From Flavobacterium piscisymbiosum (GTDB taxonomy: Bacteria; Bacteroidota; Bacteroidia; Flavobacteriales; Flavobacteriaceae): DNA of 64,000 nt. Location of the stretch: positions 3,906,001 to 3,970,000 of the forward strand of contig NZ_JAJJMM010000001.1 of NCBI RefSeq assembly GCF_020905295.1, written 5' to 3'. Shown here piece by piece: positions 8,017 to 16,327 of this stretch. The position numbers and the translations under genes were made by a program. Within the stretch, counting starts at the first letter, position 1. The number at the start of each line of letters is the position of its first letter. The notes under the pieces are model-generated. The model was not told the DNA's origin. It saw only the letters and a program-made list of their open reading frames with translations, and searched no databases.

Positions 8017-9087
8017 CTAAAAAGCCTCTCCAATTCTAAAATAAAGTCCCCAATCGCCTTTACCAACAGCAGCGTCCAATCCTATGTTGAATTTTTCGTT
8101 TTTAAAAGCCCTGTAGCGATAACCTACACCGGCTCCCGGATATAATTTCCAGTTAAAACTTTCTGTATCTGAACCATAAATAGTGGCAACCCCTGCAAAT
8201 CCTACAAGTCCCATTCTTTTATTAAAATTATAGCGGTATTCAGCCTGTAAATCCATCAATCCGTCGCCGCGATATTTCCCTTCAGAATATCCTCTGATGT
8301 CTTCACTACCAATCGTTTGCTGTTGTTCGAAGGCAATATTTCCTAACCCAAACTTACCGGCAAAGCGTGCTGCCAAAACATCCGTTCCGCCTCGCATAGG
8401 AAAATATTGATTGTACTCTGAAAGAATTTTGTTAGCGCTAACATCATTTCCGAACCATTCAGGATAATCGAGCCATCGCAATTTTATTTTTTTTCCTTTA
8501 GTAGGATAATAAATAGCATCTCTTGTGTCGTACAACATAATCAGCTGTAAACCATTTGTATGCGTGACAGAAGAAGGTTCAATATTATCTTCGTATTTTG
8601 TGTCATAATGTGCATAAGCATATCCAAATCCCGCATAAAAAGATTTGAATAGTTTACGCTGAATCGTAAAACTTGCCATTGTTGTTTTAGTTCCGTAGTT
8701 GTAAAAATCAGGAACATCAATATCATCTACATAAAACTGTGCATTTTGATTGCCCGTTGCTGCGAAAAATTGCAAACGCCAGGAATCTTCTTTAAAAAAG
8801 AATTTGTTAAACGTAGCTATAAAATAGGATTTGTTGGTCGTGTAAACCGCAGATAGACCAGATAAAGATTTAGGCGAAATAGTATCGGTTTTATTCAATT
8901 TGTACATCATCATCGGGATAGCGCCAAACATAAAATCCATTGTCCTATTGTAATTAAGATAAGGCATTACATTAAAATCAATATTTTTTTCTGGTTTCTT
9001 AGAGGCTATACTATCAGTAGATTTTGTCTGACTCCAAATACCAGAAGACCATAAGAAGATGATTAGGAAAGGTAAGATTTTCTGCAT
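8017..9087 (-). CDS. BamA/TamA-family (D15 surface antigen) outer-membrane barrel protein
   Basis: This 356-aa protein has a cleavable signal peptide ending near GIWSQ. The rest is an amphipathic beta-strand barrel with the D15/Omp85 late-strand motifs: an RGYSEGKYRG-type substrate loop, LQAEYRYNF, GAGVGYRYRA, and a final strand ending in an aromatic residue (YFRIGEAF). There are no POTRA domains, unlike BamA, so it is a short stand-alone Omp85-type barrel. Such proteins are common in Bacteroidota and of unknown substrate. It is monocistronic, with about 490 bp of apparently non-coding DNA upstream. Confidence 0.8.
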   Translation of the reverse strand: MQKILPFLIIFLWSSGIWSQTKSTDSIASKKPEKNIDFNVMPYLNYNRTMDFMFGAIPMMMYKLNKTDTISPKSLSGLSAVYTTNKSYFIATFNKFFFKEDSWRLQFFAATGNQNAQFYVDDIDVPDFYNYGTKTTMASFTIQRKLFKSFYAGFGYAYAHYDTKYEDNIEPSSVTHTNGLQLIMLYDTRDAIYYPTKGKKIKLRWLDYPEWFGNDVSANKILSEYNQYFPMRGGTDVLAARFAGKFGLGNIAFEQQQTIGSEDIRGYSEGKYRGDGLMDLQAEYRYNFNKRMGLVGFAGVATIYGSDTESFNWKLYPGAGVGYRYRAFKNEKFNIGLDAAVGKGDWGLYFRIGEAF

Positions 9088-9544
9088 TTTAAATTTACTT
9101 TTAAGTTAGTCTTATAAAAAGTGTTTGTGTTCTAAAGCGCATGAAGTGAAGTGATTATAAAAAAAACAGAACAACCATTTTTTACCCTTCATAAAAACTT
9201 AAAGATAAATATTTTTTTTTAAAGTTGTAAGAAAAGGTGAGGTCTATGTTCTAAAAAAAAGGCAGCGTTTTTAATTTTACTATTTTTCGAAAGAATCAAT
9301 TTTTGTACTTTCTTTTTTATTTTGAAAAGCATTTCTTAATAATGTATGATGAAACTTTCATCCCAAAATGCTGGATATTTCAAATAAAATCAAAGCATTT
9401 TTAAAAGTATAACAAATTGATATTTTTATTGTTATGGCTTATTTTACTAAGTTTTTTTGTCCTTTACAACTACTTTTGCTATGTATTAATTTAAAATATT
9501 TTAAAAAATAAATTTAAACTCTACTAATTACATAGAATTTATAT
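9088..9544. other. Intergenic region, no gene seen
   Basis: This very AT-rich spacer lies between the divergent barrel gene and the SAM riboswitch. No ORF with a coding-like composition, hairpin terminator or named repeat was found. Confidence 0.6.
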
Positions 9545-9552
9545 TATATTTG
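9545..9552 (+). promoter_or_regulatory. Flavobacterial -7 promoter element for the riboswitch transcript
   Basis: TATATTTG matches the Bacteroidota TAnnTTTG consensus, and transcription would start about 20 nt upstream of riboswitch stem P1. No clear TTG -33 box is visible. Confidence 0.55.
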
Positions 9553-9572
9553 CAGGGTAGAAAAAATCTACA

Positions 9573-9676
9573 TGAACTTATCCAGAAAGACTGAGGGAGT
9601 AGGCCCGGTGATGTCTTAGCAACCTGTTGCCAAATAAGGTGCTAAATCCTTCCGCCAACGCGGACAGATAAGATAG
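9573..9676 (+). promoter_or_regulatory. SAM-I (S-box) riboswitch
   Basis: The P1 arms CTTATC (9577-9582) and GATAAG (9667-9672) enclose the classical SAM-I core: AGACTGAGGGAGTAGGCCC, then TGATGTCTTAGCAACC, then AAGGTGCTAAATCC. These are the conserved GAGGGA, GGCCC, GCAACC and GGTGCTAA-TCC blocks. SAM-I aptamers switch off methionine/SAM-related genes when SAM is abundant. Downstream come a 32-codon micro-ORF and then a TlpA-like thioredoxin gene, so the controlled function is not an obvious methionine-biosynthesis enzyme. A small hairpin (AGATTT/AAATCT, about 9675-9693) follows and may be part of the expression platform. Confidence 0.9.
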
Positions 9677-9731
9677 ATTTCATTAGTAAATCTGCATAAG
9701 ATCATTAGTATTAAATCATTTATTTTTTAGA

Positions 9732-9830
9732 ATGAAAACTGAACAAATATTACCTGCCTGTCCGGAACAATGTAACTTATTTTCAAAAATAGAAAACCAT
9801 CTCCTGGTTTTCCGAATGCACTACACGTAA
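9732..9830 (+). CDS. 32-residue micro-ORF behind the SAM riboswitch
   Basis: The ATG lies 60 nt after riboswitch stem P1, and the frame runs to TAA without interruption. The peptide begins MKTEQILPACPEQCNLF and ends FRMHYT. It has two Cys in a CPEQC motif and an amphipathic tail rich in Phe, Leu, His and Arg. It is the first start codon behind the aptamer and so is its most direct target. It may be a real small protein or a leader peptide. I do not recognise a family. Coding status rests on position and composition only. Confidence 0.45.
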   Translation: MKTEQILPACPEQCNLFSKIENHLLVFRMHYT

Positions 9831-9880
9831 CTTTTTTTTAGATCCCATATCTTTTTTATCCATACAATAACAGACCATTT

Positions 9881-9888
9881 TAATATTG
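9881..9888 (+). promoter_or_regulatory. Possible separate -7 element for the TlpA gene
   Basis: TAATATTG differs at one base from TAnnTTTG and lies about 40 nt upstream of the TlpA-like start. If real, the thioredoxin gene is expressed independently of the riboswitch. Confidence 0.25.
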
Positions 9889-9928
9889 GTTCTGGAATTT
9901 CTATGTCCAATTTTTAAAAACAAACCCA

Positions 9929-10909
9929 ATGAAAAAAATAGTAATATTTCTGGCTTTATGCCTTTGCGCAACAACAACTCAGGCACAAGAGGCAAACGTG
10001 CAGCTAAAAGGAACAGTTGTCGATACTGTTGCTCAATATGTCTACCTGCAAAAGTTTCACAACAAGATGTTTACTACAATAGATTCGGTAAAAGTTACCG
10101 ATGGGAAATTCAGTTTTAAAACGAAAGTCAAACTTCCTGAATTGTACGGATTAAGCTTAAATACAGCTGAAAGTCCATTATATATTTTCCTTGAAAAATC
10201 TCCAATTACAGTAAAATTAAGTCCTGTTAAATATTATAGCACATCGGTTGTAGAAGGTTCTGCGTCTCAGGATTTATTTAATAATTACAGAAAAACGGCT
10301 AATGTTGATATAAGTAAATTTATCACAGAACACCCTGGTTCTCTGGTTTCTGCATATGTGCTGTACCGAAATTGGTCGTATAGACTGAGTCCGGAAGAAA
10401 TTACTAAGAATATTTCTCTTTTAGATAAAAGTCAGCAAAATTCCACTTACGTGAAAGAACTTCAGGAACTTGTAAAAGTGCTTAACGGATTACAGGTTGG
10501 AAAAAAAGCACCAGATTTTGTGTCTAAAGATCCGGAAGGAAAATCGATTCGTTTTTCTGAAAACCTTAAAGGATATACATTGGTAGATTTCTGGGCTTCA
10601 TGGTGCGGACCTTGCCGAAGAGAAAATCCAAACATTGTAGCCGCTTACAAAGAATATCATGATAAAGGTTTTAATATTGTCGGAATTTCATTAGACAAAA
10701 AGAAAGAAAACTGGATAAAAGGAATTCAGGACGATCACTTAGACTGGCTGCATGTTTCGGATTTATTATTCTGGAATAGTGCTATCGCTAAATTATATGG
10801 AGTAAGAGCCATTCCTGCCAATTATTTAGTCGATGCAAAAGGTGTTATTGTCGCAAGAAACCTTCATGGAGACGAACTTCAGTCTACACTTAAATCACTT
10901 TTAAAATAA
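9929..10909 (+). CDS. TlpA/ResA-like thiol-disulfide oxidoreductase with N-terminal DUF4369
   Basis: This 326-aa periplasmic protein has a signal peptide ending TTQAQ. Residues about 22-110 form a DUF4369 beta domain (VQLKGTVVD, KFSFKTKVKLPELYGL). Residues about 190-326 form an AhpC-TSA/thioredoxin domain with the redox motif WCGPC (Cys226, Cys229) and the cis-Pro loop RAIPANYLVD. Such Bacteroidota fusion proteins reduce or shuffle disulfides in the periplasm, for example in cytochrome c maturation; the actual partner is unknown. It lies about 100 bp after the riboswitch-linked micro-ORF, which suggests a sulfur- or thiol-linked role. A terminator follows directly. Confidence 0.85.
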   Translation: MKKIVIFLALCLCATTTQAQEANVQLKGTVVDTVAQYVYLQKFHNKMFTTIDSVKVTDGKFSFKTKVKLPELYGLSLNTAESPLYIFLEKSPITVKLSPVKYYSTSVVEGSASQDLFNNYRKTANVDISKFITEHPGSLVSAYVLYRNWSYRLSPEEITKNISLLDKSQQNSTYVKELQELVKVLNGLQVGKKAPDFVSKDPEGKSIRFSENLKGYTLVDFWASWCGPCRRENPNIVAAYKEYHDKGFNIVGISLDKKKENWIKGIQDDHLDWLHVSDLLFWNSAIAKLYGVRAIPANYLVDAKGVIVARNLHGDELQSTLKSLLK

Positions 10910-10917
10910 AGAACTGC

Positions 10918-10950
10918 AAACCTGCACGGTTCTTAAAAGTTTGCAGGTTT
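10918..10950 (+). terminator. Hairpin terminator after TlpA gene
   Basis: The arms AAACCTGCA (10918-10926) and TGCAGGTTT (10942-10950) pair perfectly 8 bp after the TlpA stop. The T run after the stem is short. Confidence 0.6.
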
Positions 10951-11107
10951 TGATAATTAATATATTTTTTAAACTCATAGAATACAGTTTTTCTTCGAAT
11001 TTCCTATTCACTCAATTTCTATGTGTTAGTACTAAACATTACCAGCAGAACAACAATTAATACGCTATCAAAGGCGGGATAAATTGTTTATTCTCAACAA
11101 TAAAATT

Positions 11108-12568
11108 ATGATATTAAAAAAATCAATAGAAAGATTAGTCTCAGAAAATGAGCAAAATGAAGGAGCAGGATTAAAACGTTCATTAGGTCCAATAAACCTT
11201 GTTGCATTAGGAATTGGCGCTATTGTGGGAGCAGGAATATTTTCGCTTACCGGCATTGTAGCAGCCGAAAATGCGGGACCAGCGGTTATTTTATCTTTTA
11301 TTCTAGCAGCATTTGCCTGTGCATTTTGTGCATTATGCTACGCAGAATATGCCTCGATGATTCCGGTTGCGGGTTCAGCTTACACGTATACTTATGCAAC
11401 AATGGGAGAATTTATGGCCTGGATTATCGGTTGGGATCTGGTTCTAGAATATGCACTTGCATCTGCGACTGTGGCGGTAAGCTGGTCGAGTTATGCAACC
11501 AAATTGTTAGCACAGCTTCATATCAACTTACCTCCGGAATTGACAAGTTCACCATTTGATCCGGTGAAATTAGCAGACGGATCGACTTTAAGTGGCGGAA
11601 TCGTAAATCTTCCTGCAATTGTAATTGTTGCGTTGCTTTCGTTGGTATTGGCAAAAGGAACTAAAGAATCGGCAACGATGAATAATTTATTGGTATTGCT
11701 AAAACTGAGTGTAATTGTGCTGTTTATCGTTTTAGGCTGGTCATTTATTCAACAAGAAAATTATCATCCTTTTATACCTGAAAATACAGGAGAATTTGGT
11801 CATTTTGGCTGGTCAGGAATTGTTAGAGGTGCTGCAGTAGTGTTCTTTGGTTTTATTGGTTTTGATGCCGTTTCTACAGCGGCGCAGGAATCTAAAAATC
11901 CACAAAAAGATATGCCAATCGGGATCATAGGTTCGCTTTTGGTGGCGACTGTTTTATATGTTGCTTTTTCTTATGTAATGACCGGTATGGTTTCGTATAA
12001 AACCTTTATTGGCGATGCAAGTCCGGCAGCAACTGCATTTGCGGTAACGGGATTTCATTTTTTAAACAGTGCTTTAATCATTGCAATCTTAGCAGGTTAT
12101 ACCTCTGTAATTCTTGTCATGCTTATGGGGCAATCGAGAGTTTTTTACAGCATGTCTAAAGACGGACTTTTGCCTTCTTTTTTTAGTGATATACACAGCA
12201 AATTTAAAACACCCTGGAAAAGTAACCTTTTCTTCATGGTATTTGTGAGCCTATTGGCAGGATTTGTGCCCATTTCAGATTTAGGACATATGGTAAGTAT
12301 CGGAACCTTATTTGCTTTTTCACTTGTTTCACTGGGGATTATAATCCTAAGAAAAACAAGTCCTGATGTAAAACGAGGATTTCGAGTTCCGTTTGTGCCT
12401 TTTGTACCCATTTTAGGAATCTGTGTTTGTGTTTTTCTAATGACGGGACTTCCTCTTGAAAGTTGGGAACGATTATTTATCTGGATGGCAATTGGGATTG
12501 TTTTTTATTTTTTATACGGAAAACGACATAGCAAATTGAGAAAAGAAAAGGAAGATTTAGATCTGTAA
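11108..12568 (+). CDS. APC superfamily amino acid permease (cationic amino acid transporter type)
   Basis: This protein of 486 aa has about 12 transmembrane segments. The TM1 signature is LGIGAIVGAGIFSLTG, followed by AGPAVILSFILAAFAC, an IGFDAVSTAAQE segment in TM6 and a late YTSVILVMLMGQSRVFYSM block. All are hallmarks of the CAT/YfnA-type branch of APC transporters, which take up amino acids by proton symport. The first possible start is a TTG at 11084; the ATG at 11108 (MILKKSIERLVS) fits better because family members begin there. The aminotransferase gene starts 63 bp downstream and may be co-transcribed. Confidence 0.9.
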   Translation: MILKKSIERLVSENEQNEGAGLKRSLGPINLVALGIGAIVGAGIFSLTGIVAAENAGPAVILSFILAAFACAFCALCYAEYASMIPVAGSAYTYTYATMGEFMAWIIGWDLVLEYALASATVAVSWSSYATKLLAQLHINLPPELTSSPFDPVKLADGSTLSGGIVNLPAIVIVALLSLVLAKGTKESATMNNLLVLLKLSVIVLFIVLGWSFIQQENYHPFIPENTGEFGHFGWSGIVRGAAVVFFGFIGFDAVSTAAQESKNPQKDMPIGIIGSLLVATVLYVAFSYVMTGMVSYKTFIGDASPAATAFAVTGFHFLNSALIIAILAGYTSVILVMLMGQSRVFYSMSKDGLLPSFFSDIHSKFKTPWKSNLFFMVFVSLLAGFVPISDLGHMVSIGTLFAFSLVSLGIIILRKTSPDVKRGFRVPFVPFVPILGICVCVFLMTGLPLESWERLFIWMAIGIVFYFLYGKRHSKLRKEKEDLDL

Positions 12569-12631
12569 TTCTTAAAAATAAGGAAGAAATCAAAGTTTAA
12601 AAAAAGAAGTTAATTTTAAAATGATAGGGAA

Positions 12632-14125
12632 ATGAATGTTATTGAGAAAACGAAACCAAGTCAGTTAGAGCGCTATTTTTCTAAGTTTAGAGGAAATACA
12701 ATAGGAGTAAACCACACTTTCGAGTCGGTTTATGGCACACAAAAATTATTATATGGAGATTGGGTGGCCAGCGGAAGATTATACCTGCCCATCGAAGATA
12801 TTATACTCAACAAAATAGGCCCAATGGTAGCCAATACGCATTCTTTTTCCAGCGAAACAGGCAAGGCGTCGACTTACGCTTATAATCATGCCAGAGAATT
12901 GATTAAAAAACATGTAAACGCAAATGATTCTGATGTTTTAGTAACGACAGGAACCGGAATGACCGCCGCTTTATCAAAATTACAGCGTTATATAGGCTTA
13001 CGTAATGCTCATAACAGAGTAAATACTGAGTTGAATACTGCAGATAAACCGGTAGTTTTTATCACACATATGGAGCATCACTCTAATCAGGTTTCCTGGT
13101 ACGAAACCAATGCCGAACTTGTAGTATTACCGCCTGATGAAAACAATTTGGTAAACCCTGAAAAACTTTCTGAATTGCTTGAAAAATATTCTGACAGAAC
13201 GCTGAAAATTGGTTCGTTTACAGCTGCTTCAAATGTTACTGGAATCATTACGCCATATCATGAACTGGCTAAAATAATGCATCAGCACAACGGATTCTGC
13301 TTTGTCGATTTTGCCGCTGCTGCGCCTTATGTAAAAATAGATATGCACCCAAAAGATCCGCAGGAACAATTAGATGCTATCTTTTTTTCGCCACATAAAT
13401 TCCTGGGCGGACCCGGAACCAGCGGTGTTTTGGTTTTTAATGAAAAACTCTATCAAAGCGATGTTCCTGATAATCCCGGAGGAGGAAATGTAAAATACAC
13501 AAATCCTTGGGGTAATTATTCGTACAGTGAGTCGATCGAAGTAAAAGAAGATGGCGGAACTCCAGGCTTTTTGCAAGTCATTCGAGCTGCTCTGGCATTA
13601 AAACTGAAAGATCAAATGGCTGTCGAAAATATCAAAAAAAGAGAAAAAGAATTACTCAGTCTCTGTTACTCAGAATTTCAAAAGATAGAAGGTTTGTCTG
13701 TTTTGGGAGATATAAATACAGATAGAATTGGTTGTGTTTCTTTTATAATTGAGGACATTCATTACAATTTGATTGTTCGACTTTTAAATGACCGTTTTGG
13801 TATTCAGGTTCGTGGCGGATGGTCTTGTGCAAGTACTTACGCGCATTATTTATTTGATATCGATGAAACAAAATCGAATATAATAACCGAAGAACTTCTT
13901 CAAAAAAATCAAAGCAATAAACCAGGCTGGGTGCGTTTGTCTTTGCATCCCATTATGACAAACGACGAAGTTTTATTTATTTGCGATGCGATTCAGCAAG
14001 TAGTTTCAAATCATAAAGAATGGCAAAAAGACTACAAGCACAATACAGCAACCAATGAGTTTGAAAGTTTGGTAAAAGAAGAAAGTATAGAAAACGAGGT
14101 AAAAGAATGGTTTTGGCTGGAATAA
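12632..14125 (+). CDS. Class V aminotransferase / cysteine-desulfurase-like PLP enzyme
   Basis: This 497-aa protein is a fold-type I PLP enzyme. Lys256 in FFSPHKFLGGPG is the Schiff-base residue, HMEHHSN (147-152) matches the SufS/CsdA active-site His region, and FVDFAAAAPY holds the PLP-pyridine Asp. A Cys in GGWSCAST lies where cysteine desulfurases carry their catalytic Cys. It is longer than SufS (about 405 aa), with N- and C-terminal extensions. It could be a desulfurase-like or another class V enzyme; no suf genes are adjacent. The upstream permease suggests that the substrate is an imported amino acid. Confidence 0.8.
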   Translation: MNVIEKTKPSQLERYFSKFRGNTIGVNHTFESVYGTQKLLYGDWVASGRLYLPIEDIILNKIGPMVANTHSFSSETGKASTYAYNHARELIKKHVNANDSDVLVTTGTGMTAALSKLQRYIGLRNAHNRVNTELNTADKPVVFITHMEHHSNQVSWYETNAELVVLPPDENNLVNPEKLSELLEKYSDRTLKIGSFTAASNVTGIITPYHELAKIMHQHNGFCFVDFAAAAPYVKIDMHPKDPQEQLDAIFFSPHKFLGGPGTSGVLVFNEKLYQSDVPDNPGGGNVKYTNPWGNYSYSESIEVKEDGGTPGFLQVIRAALALKLKDQMAVENIKKREKELLSLCYSEFQKIEGLSVLGDINTDRIGCVSFIIEDIHYNLIVRLLNDRFGIQVRGGWSCASTYAHYLFDIDETKSNIITEELLQKNQSNKPGWVRLSLHPIMTNDEVLFICDAIQQVVSNHKEWQKDYKHNTATNEFESLVKEESIENEVKEWFWLE

Positions 14126-14812
14126 ATTTTCTATGATAAAAGGAAATCTTTTTTTAGGAGCTAATCCCGCACCCGAGCCTGAAAGTGCGAACTGGCGAAG
14201 CAATCCGTTCCACACGAAGTTCACTGAAATCCGAAATAAAATAAAAAGTAAGTGAAGTAGCCGTTTGGGCCTCCCGATAACTATCGGTCAATTTCATTAA
14301 GCTAAGGAAAATTCAATGGAACAATTTGTTAAGGACAATATCTTATCGCTTTGCTTTTGTTCCATCGGAACATTTCATTGGTAGCCCAATAAATACGGCA
14401 TTTTTTCACGTTCCGTAGGAACGTTTGATTCTATATATATAATAATTGGTAAAAAACATATGCAGATTACATATACAATTTCTCAAACTTCCCAATGGGA
14501 CGATGTTTCTCACGATGTATTTTTTCTACCGATGAGATGTTCCGATGGAACACAATCGATAATCTTTGTCGATCTGCTGGTGTTATATACTTCGTATGTT
14601 CGCTATCGATCGGGTCTCCCTGCGTTCGAGATGACAAACGTTGCGATAGCTCCAGCGGAGCGTAATATTTATAGCCAATCAGAATGTAGTTTTCAATAGC
14701 TCCAGCGGAGCGCTATATTATAGAATATATCTTAAATACGTTGGGATAAATTTCTAAGTAATTAAACCCAAACAATCTTTAAAAAATATATTTACATCAA
14801 AAAACAATCAAA
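14126..14812. repeat. Intergenic hairpin-repeat cluster (GTTCC-nnn-GGAAC units)
   Basis: This 690-bp non-coding stretch contains repeated short perfect hairpins: TGTTCCATCGGAACA (14358-14372), CGTTCCGTAGGAACG (14409-14423), TGTTCCGATGGAACA (14538-14552) and two copies of GCTCCAGCGGAGC (within 14646-14662 and 14696-14712). The segment 14353-14431 recurs at about 40461-40533 with only a few differences, and its first part recurs near 30219. This points to a mobile REP-like element family. An ORF at 14460-14699 consists of these repeats and is not considered coding. Confidence 0.75.
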
Positions 14813-15256
14813 ATGAATAATATAATAGGATTTCATCATTTTGCCATAAAAGCACAGGATTTTGAAAGAACCGTGCAATTTTACAAAACCCTTAATTTTG
14901 AAGTGGTACACGATTGGAGTTTGCCTGAATTTAATTTAGAAAAGTGTGTAATGCTAAAGAACAAAGCATTTGATTCTTATATAGAAATATGCGACAATAA
15001 CGCCGATTTCCCTACTCAGGGACGCAAAAGAAAACAAGGAGATCCTTATGTCGAAAATTCGCTTTTGCACATTTGTTTTACCGTTCTTGACGCTAAAAAA
15101 GCCTACGATGAAGCAATTAAAAATGGTGCAAAACCATTATCTGCAAAAGAAACTTTGGAACTTAAAAATCATAGAAAATCGGTAACTGTGAGCAATAGTT
15201 TGGTTTATAGCCCAAATGGAGAAGTAATTGAATTTTTGGAAAGAGTTATTTTTTGA
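14813..15256 (+). CDS. VOC superfamily (glyoxalase/bleomycin-resistance-like) protein
   Basis: This 147-aa protein has the two-module vicinal-oxygen-chelate pattern. HHFAIKAQDFERTVQFYKTL opens the first beta-alpha-beta unit, and LLHICFTVLDAKKAYDEAIKNGAKP the second. GEVIEFLERV is the last strand with its metal-ligand Glu. Potential metal ligands are His8 or His9, Glu56-type residues, His in LLHICF, and the final Glu. VOC proteins act as isomerases, dioxygenases or binding proteins; substrate cannot be assigned. It is a single gene flanked by non-coding DNA. Confidence 0.85.
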   Translation: MNNIIGFHHFAIKAQDFERTVQFYKTLNFEVVHDWSLPEFNLEKCVMLKNKAFDSYIEICDNNADFPTQGRKRKQGDPYVENSLLHICFTVLDAKKAYDEAIKNGAKPLSAKETLELKNHRKSVTVSNSLVYSPNGEVIEFLERVIF

Positions 15257-15416
15257 TTGAATTGGTTTAAAAATAAACATTTCCTGAGGCTTCGATTATT
15301 TTCAGAAGCCAAATAATACGTTTCAGTACTAAAAAATGATTCTACAGTATTTTTTTATAATAACTCAAAAAAATAATTAGGCAATTTTACGAGAATAATT
15401 GCTTAATTGATTTTTT

Positions 15417-16250
15417 ATGAATGTACATCCTACGATTATAGCGGCAACCAATTTTTCTGCTATTGCAAATAACGCGGTTAATTATGCTGCCGGACTTGCA
15501 AAAAGAACCAACGCCAAACTTATTCTTTTTAATTCTTTTACGCTAACAGTTCACAGCGCTAATTCACAAATTACTGCAGATGCTATGCAAAAGCAGTTAG
15601 ATAAAGCTTCTGCCAGATTAGATGCCTTAGGCCAGGATATTGCAGCAGCTTTTAGTATCGAAGTAAGCTGTTCTTGCAGTTATTCGTTTTTAGAAGAGGA
15701 ACTTTCGTCATTAATCGATCTTAACAATGCAGAACTTGTAGTAATGGGGATGGCTGAACGCTCTTTCGAACAAGAACTTATGGGCAATTCTACCACATCG
15801 GTTATAAAGAATTTAAATACGCCGGTATTAGCTGTTCCTGCAAACGCCCGTTTTCAAAATATTAAGAAAATACTGTATGCTTGCGACACTTTAAGCTTCT
15901 CGGCTATAAGAAGATTTAGCTGGTTAAAAAGCATGGTTGGAAATCTTGGGGCAGAGGTAGAATTTTTTAGCGTAAATGAAAAAATGGACGACCTTAAGGA
16001 GGAGCAAGGCAAATTATTATTGCATTCTACCCTCGAAGAAGAGTTTCAAGAGGTAAAATACCTCTATAAAACTGTTAAATCGAATGCAGTGATTAATGAG
16101 ATTAAGAAGGAAATTAACAATTATGATGCTGATATTCTAGTAATGGTGCCACAAAAGTATGGTTTTTGGGATTCTTTGGTACATAAAAGCAAAACTAGAA
16201 TAATGGCCGCAGGTTTAGACGTGCCACTCTTGTCTTTTCCAAATTTCTGA
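15417..16250 (+). CDS. Universal stress protein, tandem UspA domains
   Basis: This 277-aa protein contains two Usp domains (about 1-142 and 148-277). The first begins TIIAATNFSAIANNAVNYAAGLAKR and ends in LVVMGMAERSF...GNSTTSVIKNLNTPVLAVP, close to the G-x2-G-x9-GS/T nucleotide-binding pattern. The second domain is more degenerate (LVMVPQKYGFWDSLVHKSKTRIMAAGLDVPLL). Tandem Usp proteins are cytosolic and often bind ATP. They are induced by starvation or redox stress. The gene lies 77 bp upstream of fabH on the same strand and may be co-transcribed. Confidence 0.85.
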   Translation: MNVHPTIIAATNFSAIANNAVNYAAGLAKRTNAKLILFNSFTLTVHSANSQITADAMQKQLDKASARLDALGQDIAAAFSIEVSCSCSYSFLEEELSSLIDLNNAELVVMGMAERSFEQELMGNSTTSVIKNLNTPVLAVPANARFQNIKKILYACDTLSFSAIRRFSWLKSMVGNLGAEVEFFSVNEKMDDLKEEQGKLLLHSTLEEEFQEVKYLYKTVKSNAVINEIKKEINNYDADILVMVPQKYGFWDSLVHKSKTRIMAAGLDVPLLSFPNF

Positions 16251-16327
16251 CGTTATTTTGCAGTCTGCTTTTTATTCCAAAAAAAAACAGCAAAAGAAAA
16301 GATTCAAAATAACAAAAACAAATAAAA

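Noticed and set aside
9573..9676. Cobalamin riboswitch for the first locus
   Set aside because: The conserved blocks are those of SAM-I, and the position is behind, not before, the receptor locus.
12632..14125. Housekeeping SufS
   Set aside because: The length is 90 residues above SufS and no suf genes are next to it; a general class V assignment is safer.
14460..14699. ORF of 79 codons in the spacer
   Set aside because: It is built from the GTTCC/GGAAC and GCTCC/GGAGC repeat units and has no family likeness.
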